From contig JAZUKH010000264.1 in the NCBI GenBank assembly GCA_045643185.1, positions 1 to 24,408 of the forward strand: a stretch of 24,408 bases of DNA, given 5' to 3'. Position numbers and translations under genes: made by a program. Positions 8,960 through 17,300 of this stretch are shown one piece after another. This DNA is from RGIG464 sp045643185 (GTDB taxonomy: Bacteria; Myxococcota_A; Bradymonadia; UBA4248). Below the pieces are notes generated by a model. That model saw only the letters and a list, made by a program, of their open reading frames with translations, was not told where the DNA came from and made no database searches. Positions within the stretch are counted from its first letter, which is position 1. Each line of letters starts with the position of its first letter.

Positions 8960-11900
8960 ATGAAAAAATCATCCGCACTTACATTAACCTGTTTCGCGAT
9001 CGCAAGCCTGATCGCCGCCGGTTGCGGCGACGACGCCACCGAAAGCACCCCGTCTGAATGCACCGGTGAAGGCTGCGACGAACAACCTGAAGTCTGCAAC
9101 CCGGCCTGTGAGGAAGGCGACATCTGCCGAAACGGCCATTGTTACACCTGCAACTCGAGCGGCAAGTGCTACCTAAACGACGTGATCATCGACGACCGGT
9201 GCGAAACCAAAGACGACTGCGAGGCCGGCATGATCTGTCAAGACGGCGACTGCTTGCCAGACCCGAACGCCAGTGCGTGTGACCCAGCCTGTGTCGACGG
9301 TCAGGTGTGCACCAACGGCACGTGTGTGAACGCAACGCTGCTTTGGACGCTGTGTCAGAGCGACTCAGACTGCGGCATCACCAATGGCACGTGTACGTTC
9401 ACGGTCGCGCCGTCAAAACCGATGACCTACAAGGGCAAGAAATACGGAAACGGCGAGAACATTCCGGTGAACCTGCTCGACGAGCGCATCAACACCGAAA
9501 ACTACAACGCCACGCACAAATTTGCAGCCGCAGCCACGAGCACCATCGGCATCTGCACCCAGAACTGCTCGACCAAAAACGAATGTGAAGAAGGCTTCAC
9601 ATGTCAACTCGTGGCCGAAGCCGATCCAATCTACCCGACTGACGCGCAGCTCCCCGTCGATCTCCCCCAGGACGATCTAGCCAAGCCAGGCTTTGCGGCG
9701 ATCTGCCGACGCGTCATGAATGAAAAACTCGCCCAAGACATGCCTTACAACGCAGAGTTCTGCCATCAGGACGAAGAAAAGTGCAAGGCGGCCGGCGGCG
9801 AGTTTGTTGACGGCATGTGCCTGGACAGCTGCGACCCTGCTAACAATCAGTGTCCATACACATTCTCGTGCGAAAACGTGGGTGGTAAGAACGTCTGCAT
9901 GCCGCACACGCACACCTGCACGGCGTGCCACGACGATGACAAGGACGGCTATGGCTATGGTCACTGCGTGCAACAGGGCATCGACTGCGATGACGCGAAC
10001 CCAGACGTCCACTACAACCGCACGATGACGTGCGCCGACGTCGCCGACAAAACCCCGACCGACTTGAACTGCAACGGCCTGATCGACTACTTTGAAATGG
10101 TCGGCACGCCCGACAACTGCAATGCCTGCGGCGACACCTGCTATACTGGCCAGAGCGACAACACCCAAATTGAGTGCATTCCCAGCAACGGCGTGACGAT
10201 CGATGAAGACTGGCGCAAAACCGCCTCGTTCGAAAACACCACCAAGCTGCCCGAATTCACCTGTGTTTTGAACTGCGACTTTGGCTGGGGCAACTGTTAC
10301 GACACCGACAAACCCAATAGCTGTGAGACACAGCTTTATAATGACAAAACAGCCGACACCGAGTTGCATGCGTCCGCAGTGAATGGCAATGCCACCGTGT
10401 GGGGCGCCGACTACGACGGCGACGGCTACATCGGTGTCAATACCCCCAAAACCCGTGAAACGGGCGACATCGTCTTTAATGGCGCACACACGTTGTTGTG
10501 CTGCAATACCGACACCGACAACAAATGCTACGAAGCCAACGAAGGCTGGAAATCCGTCACACGTCCTACCAATACCATTCAAGTGGAGAACATCAAGTCC
10601 CCGTCTTCCTACGACGTCAACGACGAGGATGCAACCATTCACCCCAACGAGCCTGAACATTGTGACGGCCGTGACAACGATGGCTCGCTCATTCTGGCCC
10701 AATCCCCCAAATTGCCAGATTGCAAAACCTATTGTGCCCTCCCAGACATCGACTGTAAGTCACTCAAGATCGAAGTTGATGGCAAATACGAATTCAACGC
10801 GTATTGCGACGCCACCGTCGATGGTTCCGCTGAAACCTCGTTGTGGTACGATACGTCTGATAAGCAGAGTTCGAACAAGGGACTAGGCTTTGGTGATACC
10901 TGCTCTTTGCGTCATACCACCAACGAAGTCTGCGACCCGAACGCCATCGTGTCGTGCTCCAATATGCAGGAAGTGCGTTGCTACCCGGGCACCGACCACT
11001 GCGCATGCAGCTACGATCCTAATACAGGCATAGTTCAGTATCTTACGGACGCTGGCTACCTCGGCAGGCTGGAATATAAAGTCAAAAACGCCATGGGCGA
11101 AATCACCACGACGCTCTGTCAGTGTGATGGCACCGACACAGATGAGACATGCATCGTTCAATGCAACACGTTCTGCGTCAAAAAATACGAGAAAGGCGAA
11201 AACAGCTATGCGCTCGCCTGTACAGCCAACCTCAATCAAGCCGCGACCTCTGAAGACCCAGGCGCCACAACCGTCAAAAAAGATGGCATGGACGACAAAG
11301 GAAACCTCGTGTTCGACGGCTACGATGATAACTGCAACGGGATTCCCGATGACGACGCCATGTTACCCTGTCTGATCACGCTCACCGACGAACAGGCCCC
11401 CTATAACTACGTCGACGCTTCGGGACAGCAATTCGGCTATATCACCGGCGTCAGCAACGACGACGCAACGCGCTATTCGCTCTACAGGAATTACGCGGAT
11501 CACGAGAATTACGACCGCTTGTTTGAAAGCGACGAAAAATCAGCGATCAGAAACGCAGACGGCTCCATCAATATTTGTCGTTTAGGCTGGTTGCAACCCA
11601 ACAAAAAGCTCGTCACAGATGCGTCTGGGAATGCCAGCTACACCTACGCTGCCCCCAAATGCGTACCGCTCTTTGAACCACGCCAATTTGACTTCATGGG
11701 GGATGGCGTTGACTCGAACTGCGACGGCGTCGATTACGATCTCCAAAACGCCGTGTACGTCGCCAACAGTAACGTTCAGCTCTCAACCGGGTCAATTTGC
11801 AAAGGCAGCGCTTGCAAGTGCGATTACCATGCTGCGAGCACCCCAGGCGCTGACAGATATCCCACGCCTTGTGATAGCCTGACGACCGCAATCAAGGTTG

Positions 11901-14161
11901 CGCCGGACGATGCACGCTTTTTCTACAAAGACATTATCATCCTGAACAGCGAAACGATCTCACTCAGTTCGGGCATTGAAGTACCCAGATTTAACAAACA
12001 ACCGAATCTGCCCACAGCACAGCTGCTCACCACGCTGACTGACGCGAGCCTTGGCGAATCCGCCGCAGTGAATCACTACAACCTCGTGGAAGGTTCGACC
12101 AAATTGATTCGAAACGGCCACATTCTCTCGCCCTACGCCCTTCATCGCGAATTCATTCGACGAAAACTTCAGGGCGAAGATATCAATCAGTATCTGTTCG
12201 CCTACGAAAAAATTAATGATGAGGTGGGCGTCGACACCGTTGAGGGCTACGAGCACGGCGCCATTTATGAAAAGCTCGTTCCGGACGAACAAGTTCGCAT
12301 TTTTGGCGGTTTCCAAGCCACCTACAAAGCTGCCGATGCCAAACCCTGGGTTCCGAAAGCTCAATGGAATGCGAGCAAGGGAAGCACGTCGTCGATCGAT
12401 TATACCATCAATACGGTCAACGCCCAGACCTACGCGATGTTTGCACCGCCTGCCACCACGACCAACACTGACAATCGCCTGTCACTCGGCCTGTACAATC
12501 TCAAATTGACGATGCAAGCAACGTCAACCCAAAAAGCGCAACTCAACGGCACGACATTCACGGGCATCAATGGCTATCAGGGCATCGAAAAGCTGACGTT
12601 CAAGCAGACCACGCTCGACATCAAGGCACCGAGCGGCTATAGCTTTACCAATGATGAGAGCGACCTTATCGTGACGCCCAACCGCCCCAAGCAAGCCAAA
12701 TCAGGGAGTCACGAGGCAGTTTGCGAAGTAAATACTGATGCCTTGCCGACGAATAGCTGTGATTTTGGTGTCAAGGACGTCAAAACAGAAACCAAATCTG
12801 GCGGCGCCGGCGGACGAGGCGGTTATTCCAAAGCTGGCTGCAGCTCCCCGTCCCCGACAGCAGGTCAACAAGGATCCCCATCCTACTTTTACGATGTCCT
12901 CAAAAAAATAGACGTCTACACAACAGCAGGTGGCCAAGGTGGCGTATTGGAGCAAATAACCGGTGGTTGCGCCCACGACGATTGGGGCGATGAAGACTTT
13001 AATAAGATAAACTCCCAAGGTAACCCAGGCAGTCAAGGTGACCCGGGGACACACGGTGCATTTGGCGAGTCCACCAAAAAATTTAGCTGGACGCCCAAAA
13101 TTGTGAATAAAGCCCTGTATATTGACTCGGATCGTTCCGGCGGACGTGGTTATTATGGCGGCATCGGCTCGGGCGGCGGCGGTGGCGGCGTCTTTCGTTG
13201 CGTCAAACAACATGGTGCCGCTAACCGTTCGTGCTATGCTGCTAACGGCGGTACGGGCGGCTGTGGCGGCGAAGGCGGTGAAGCCGGCGGTACGGGCGGC
13301 TCGGCCTTCGGCATCGTCGCACGCTCCACTTCCGCGACATCCCAGACCGTCATCAACTTTGATGAAACGAGCAAAATTAGTGTCACGAACGGCATCGGCG
13401 GTTCTTCCCAGCTCGGTGCTCTCGGACAAAGCGGCGGTATGGGCGGAAATCACAACGGCTATGCGCGAGAAAAGCATGCTTTGGCTTGGTATGATATGGA
13501 ATGCATCCGTTCAGCCTGCGGCGGCGGCGGCGGTGCCGGTGGTGTCGGCGGTTCCGGCGCAGCCGGGCACGTCGGCTGGCCTTTCCCCCTCGTTCTCATT
13601 TGCGAAGTCGACTCATCCAAACTCTCGGATCTTAACGTGAGCGAAATTGGCGGCCAACAACTCAAATCCTGTGGCTTTAATATTGATCCTCGTCTCGCCA
13701 ACGCAGAACAAGACAATAAAGATAATGGCGCCATGGCGGTGACCTATCAAAAAGTCAATTACAACAAATGTGACAAAAACTTCGTCACAACCCTGTCACT
13801 CAAATCCAATATCACGCCCATCAGCAGCATCGTCGACATTCCGCTCACGCCAGTCGAAGACTTCACCGTAGACGGTCTGACACGTGACACACATTACTAT
13901 GGCAAAGATAATTTTTCATCCTGCGAAGACCCGCTAACTAAAGCTACCGTAAACATCGAGTTTTGTGGAAGCGCGCGTGAGAAGAAATGCGTTGGTCAAG
14001 ACTCAGTCTATCCGAACATGCCAACGGTCTGCACGCCTGTCGATACCTCAAGTTCAGTCGTCGACCAGTCCATGTTGACGTCTGGTACCCATTGGGCGCA
14101 TCAATACATCAAGGTTCTGAGCAAAAACGACCTTAATCAAAAGGTTGAATCCGATCTCTAA
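8960..14161 (+). CDS. Giant Cys-rich, MopE-motif, Gly-rich surface lipoprotein, paralogue copy 3
   Basis: This 1733 aa paralogue begins with MKKSSALTL..LIAAGC (lipid Cys at 22). The head and the block at residues 120-640 closely match copy 2, including LLWTLCQSDSDCGITNGTC. MopE-like segments lie at about 324-380 (DDDKDGYGYG ... DLNCNGLIDYFE), 484-492 (DYDGDGYIG) with 566-580 (CDGRDNDGSLI), 786-800 (YDDNCNGIPDDDA) and 911-928 (GDGVDSNCDGVDYD). After that it diverges from copies 1 and 2 and keeps a GC-rich codon choice where they turn AT-rich. A collagen-like run of five GXY triplets (GNP GSQ GDP GTH GAF) occurs at about residues 1354-1368. The Gly-rich domain runs about 1386-1550 and ends with HVGWPFPLVLIC. 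The C-terminus is shorter and lacks the GTAFHP motif, ending NQKVESDL. Start supported by GGAG at 8946. Probably an outer-membrane-anchored surface protein; its ligand or role is unknown. Confidence 0.93.
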   Translation: MKKSSALTLTCFAIASLIAAGCGDDATESTPSECTGEGCDEQPEVCNPACEEGDICRNGHCYTCNSSGKCYLNDVIIDDRCETKDDCEAGMICQDGDCLPDPNASACDPACVDGQVCTNGTCVNATLLWTLCQSDSDCGITNGTCTFTVAPSKPMTYKGKKYGNGENIPVNLLDERINTENYNATHKFAAAATSTIGICTQNCSTKNECEEGFTCQLVAEADPIYPTDAQLPVDLPQDDLAKPGFAAICRRVMNEKLAQDMPYNAEFCHQDEEKCKAAGGEFVDGMCLDSCDPANNQCPYTFSCENVGGKNVCMPHTHTCTACHDDDKDGYGYGHCVQQGIDCDDANPDVHYNRTMTCADVADKTPTDLNCNGLIDYFEMVGTPDNCNACGDTCYTGQSDNTQIECIPSNGVTIDEDWRKTASFENTTKLPEFTCVLNCDFGWGNCYDTDKPNSCETQLYNDKTADTELHASAVNGNATVWGADYDGDGYIGVNTPKTRETGDIVFNGAHTLLCCNTDTDNKCYEANEGWKSVTRPTNTIQVENIKSPSSYDVNDEDATIHPNEPEHCDGRDNDGSLILAQSPKLPDCKTYCALPDIDCKSLKIEVDGKYEFNAYCDATVDGSAETSLWYDTSDKQSSNKGLGFGDTCSLRHTTNEVCDPNAIVSCSNMQEVRCYPGTDHCACSYDPNTGIVQYLTDAGYLGRLEYKVKNAMGEITTTLCQCDGTDTDETCIVQCNTFCVKKYEKGENSYALACTANLNQAATSEDPGATTVKKDGMDDKGNLVFDGYDDNCNGIPDDDAMLPCLITLTDEQAPYNYVDASGQQFGYITGVSNDDATRYSLYRNYADHENYDRLFESDEKSAIRNADGSINICRLGWLQPNKKLVTDASGNASYTYAAPKCVPLFEPRQFDFMGDGVDSNCDGVDYDLQNAVYVANSNVQLSTGSICKGSACKCDYHAASTPGADRYPTPCDSLTTAIKVAPDDARFFYKDIIILNSETISLSSGIEVPRFNKQPNLPTAQLLTTLTDASLGESAAVNHYNLVEGSTKLIRNGHILSPYALHREFIRRKLQGEDINQYLFAYEKINDEVGVDTVEGYEHGAIYEKLVPDEQVRIFGGFQATYKAADAKPWVPKAQWNASKGSTSSIDYTINTVNAQTYAMFAPPATTTNTDNRLSLGLYNLKLTMQATSTQKAQLNGTTFTGINGYQGIEKLTFKQTTLDIKAPSGYSFTNDESDLIVTPNRPKQAKSGSHEAVCEVNTDALPTNSCDFGVKDVKTETKSGGAGGRGGYSKAGCSSPSPTAGQQGSPSYFYDVLKKIDVYTTAGGQGGVLEQITGGCAHDDWGDEDFNKINSQGNPGSQGDPGTHGAFGESTKKFSWTPKIVNKALYIDSDRSGGRGYYGGIGSGGGGGGVFRCVKQHGAANRSCYAANGGTGGCGGEGGEAGGTGGSAFGIVARSTSATSQTVINFDETSKISVTNGIGGSSQLGALGQSGGMGGNHNGYAREKHALAWYDMECIRSACGGGGGAGGVGGSGAAGHVGWPFPLVLICEVDSSKLSDLNVSEIGGQQLKSCGFNIDPRLANAEQDNKDNGAMAVTYQKVNYNKCDKNFVTTLSLKSNITPISSIVDIPLTPVEDFTVDGLTRDTHYYGKDNFSSCEDPLTKATVNIEFCGSAREKKCVGQDSVYPNMPTVCTPVDTSSSVVDQSMLTSGTHWAHQYIKVLSKNDLNQKVESDL
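13019..13063 (+). repeat. Collagen-like GXY run in copy 3
   Basis: Fifteen codons read GNP-GSQ-GDP-GTH-GAF and are followed by another Gly. This is too short to prove a triple helix. It falls in the most variable segment of the family, just before the Gly-rich domain, and has no counterpart in copies 1 and 2. Confidence 0.6.
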
Positions 14162-14192
14162 CCCTGTCGTGGGCCCTGCCAGGCGAGGGGGT

Positions 14193-14232
14193 CGCGGCGT
14201 ATTTCCCCCACAAAGTGGGGGGAATAGCCGCG
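14193..14232 (+). repeat. Long GC-rich hairpin after copy 3
   Basis: CGCGGC-G-TATTTCCCCCAC pairs with GTGGGGGGAATA-GCCGCG around an AAA loop: about 18 bp of stem with one bulged G and one G-U pair. It starts 32 bp after the copy 3 stop. There is no U-tract, so it is not a standard intrinsic terminator; it may still end transcription, protect mRNA, or be a member of a dispersed palindromic repeat family. Confidence 0.75.
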
Positions 14233-14233
14233 C

Positions 14234-14251
14234 AGGGGGACACTTCCCCCT
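14234..14251 (+). repeat. Second hairpin in the copy 3 / beta-helix gene spacer
   Basis: AGGGGGA (14234-14240) and TCCCCCT (14245-14251) form a perfect 7 bp stem with a CACT loop, directly adjoining the larger hairpin at 14193-14232. The G/C-run composition is unlike the surrounding coding DNA. Confidence 0.7.
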
Positions 14252-14307
14252 CATTCAAAATCAAAGAAGCATCGTCCGAATCAATATTCTGACGATATCC
14301 AGAAAAT

Positions 14308-14312
14308 AAGGA
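14308..14312 (+). promoter_or_regulatory. Shine-Dalgarno site of the beta-helix lipoprotein gene
   Basis: AAGGA is placed 7 nt before the ATG at 14320 and supports this start, which also gives a complete lipoprotein signal peptide. Confidence 0.7.
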
Positions 14313-14319
14313 TCTTTAT

Positions 14320-17300
14320 ATGTCAAATCATTTTAGATACGCATTATTAGCCTTGGCAGCGATGACGATCGCCGGCTGCTCAGACGATAAAAAGCCCGAA
14401 GCCACGTCACTATGCAACGAAAACACGTGTGGAGAAAACGAAACCTGCAACGACCAGACGGGATTATGTGAGCCCAACATGGGTTGCGTGAGCGACGAAA
14501 CGTGCAACGGCAAATACTGCCATAACGGCACGTGCGTGGAATGCGTGCGCGACGACCAGTGCGCCGACGCCCAAAAGTGCCGCAACAACCAATGTGAATA
14601 CGAATGCAGCGAAAACAGCCAGTGCGACGGCTATTGCGCCGACCACAAGTGCCAGGCCTGCACCTCCCGGTCGCAATGCGACGACGGTGATCTTTGCCGC
14701 AACGGCAAATGCCTCGCCCCGAGCGAAACCAACATCGAATGCGAAAGCGACGATGATTGCAGCGACAACAAGGTCTGCAAGCTCGAGAACAACCAGTGCG
14801 TGCGCTGCGTCGACGAAGACGACTGCACGAACAACGAGATCTGTCGCTCCGACAACACCTGCGGTCCCGAATGCACGAGCAACGCGCAGTGCGACGGCTT
14901 GTGCATCGATACTCGCTGCGTAGCCTGCAACACGAGCGAAGAGTGCGGCGATGACCTCATCTGCCACCTCGGCGCGTGCAAAAGCCCGGGCGATCTGCCC
15001 GAAGGCACCTGCAACACGAAAGCGGACTGCAAATACTACAACGTCGGCAATATTTGCGACCACAACCAGTGCGTTGAATGCGTTGAAAACAACGACTGTG
15101 CCGAGAATGCTGACGCCCCGGTGTGCAGCAACAACCAGTGCGTTCAGTGCAATGACGACACGAACTGCGCCGGCGACGCGCCGGCCTGTGTTGACCACGT
15201 CTGCGTGGAATGCGGCGACAACACCTACTGTGCAGCCAACGAAGGCGGCAACAACGTTTGTGACCGCGAAACGACCACGTGCGTCTTCTGTGCGTCCAAT
15301 GCCGACTGCCAGGACGACCTCGTGTGCGTCGACAAATCGGAATGCAAGGTGGAATGCGCAACTGACGACGACTGCGATGGCGACCGACGCTGCAGCCAAA
15401 ACGCCAACATGGTCAACAAACGCTGCGGCGAGTGTTTTTCGAACGAAGAATGTGCAGAGAGCGTCACAGGGGCGATCTGCGACCTGACGAGCTATCGCTG
15501 TGTCGAATGCCTCGATAATACGCAGTGCAGCGCTGACAACAAGATCTGCCAAAACAACACGTGCGTCTTTGAATGCGATGACACGCACGCCTGCTCGAAC
15601 GCATCCACGCCTTACTGCCTCGACAACCACTGCAAGCAGTGCCAGACGAACGACGACTGCACGGTCGACGGCGAAGTTTGCCACACCGACAAAGGCGCTC
15701 AGGACAACACTTGTCACGATACATGTTTCGACATTGCCTGCCCCACCAACTCGACCTGCGTGCCCACGAAAGTCGGTGCCGACGGCTTCGGCGTCTGCGA
15801 AAACTTTTTGTGCAACTGCAAAGACAGCGAGATCTGCGTCGAATCCTCTATCGGCAATACCCTCTGCACGACGTCGAAAACCTGTGATGCGAAGCTGGAC
15901 AGTGACTGCGACGGGACCAACGACGTGGACGAAGCTGGCGAAGTGCTTGACCAATGCCCGTACAATCCCAACCTTCAGACGCTGAGAGACGGCCAGAGCT
16001 GCAACCTAGATGGCACCAACGTCTTCGAGATCTGGCACGCCACGGATCTTAACGTCCTGCGCGAAACGCTTGCCACAAATCCGTCGGTGAGCAAAGTTCG
16101 TCTCATGCGCAACATCAACCTGTACGACGCCCTGACCGCCCCAGAAAACGACGTCAAGCGCCGCAATTTCCAAGCCGTCAACAACATCGCTATCAACGAT
16201 GCAACGTGTGCCATTCGTTGGACCCCGATCGACCTTTCGGGCATCGACTTCGACGGTCAGGACCACACCATCACGGTTCAGGCGCCGTCCCTCACCGATC
16301 CGTCAGTTGGCGACCTCTGCGCCACCACGTTCCCGATCTTTGGCCAGGTTGACGACGCCCAGATTCATGCCCTCAACCTTTACTTCAATGCCCGTGGCTG
16401 GAGCAAAGCCTCGCTGGCTCGTGAGGTCAAAGCGTCAACGATATATGACATCGACGTCACAGCAAACGTCACGCTCGAACCCACAGCCGTCTTCGACGAA
16501 CCGGGCGGCGAGGAAGAAGATGTCAAATACCATTACGGCATCATCGCGTCCCATGCCGAGGACAGCGAAATTCATCACATTCACTACAAAGGCTCTATTA
16601 ACCAAAGCGGCACGCCCGCCACAGCCACGATCGCCGGCTTCGGCGGTATCGTCTATCACGCCTCGAAAACGCAACTCCACGACCTCACACTCGAGATCGC
16701 ACGCGCCAATTCAAACGTTCGCAACCTTTCATTCGTGCTGGGTCAACCAACCAACGGCACCGTCGTCAAAGACTTCAAAACCAAAGTCGATACGCTCATA
16801 ACCAATAATGTCACCGCCGTTGGTCTGTTCGCCGCCAACAGCACGGGCACGACCATCATCGGTAACGAAACCCAGGATGCCGACACGACCAACATCGAAG
16901 TCAAATCCATCACCGCCACGACCCCCGACAAAGCCTCTGCGATCGCCTTCACCGGGGATGTCGACAAAGACACAAGCCTCTATAATATCAACCTCAAACT
17001 TGGCGATATCGAAACCAATGCCAAATTAACCGTACGCTTTTTGAGTCTTGGAGAGCTTTCCTCGCCCGTCAAGAATTTCCACGTCACAACAGGAAAGCTG
17101 ACTTCGACAAACGAACTTGCCTACCTGCCATTTGCTTTGGTCGATACAACCGCCAATGACATAAGCCTGGAGAATGTGACACTTGATCTAGGTGACATCA
17201 CGCTACAGACCAAGGCTTACTTCACGCCTATTGAAAAACTTCAGTCAAGCGTCGAAAACTTCAAACTCAAAGTCGGCAATATCCAGGAGGCATTATACGT

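Noticed and set aside
9677..10702. Antisense open frame of 341 codons opposite copy 3, and a similar one at 3863-4831 opposite copy 2
   Set aside because: Both lie opposite the conserved Cys-rich block and encode Val/Ala-rich sequence similar to each other only because the sense genes are paralogues.
14464..15954. Long antisense open frame (496 codons) opposite the Cys-module array
   Set aside because: It mirrors the strong codon pattern of the Cys-rich gene (TGC, AAC, GAC), which removes stops on the other strand. The product is a low-complexity Ala/Val-rich chain with no signal, domain or ribosome site.
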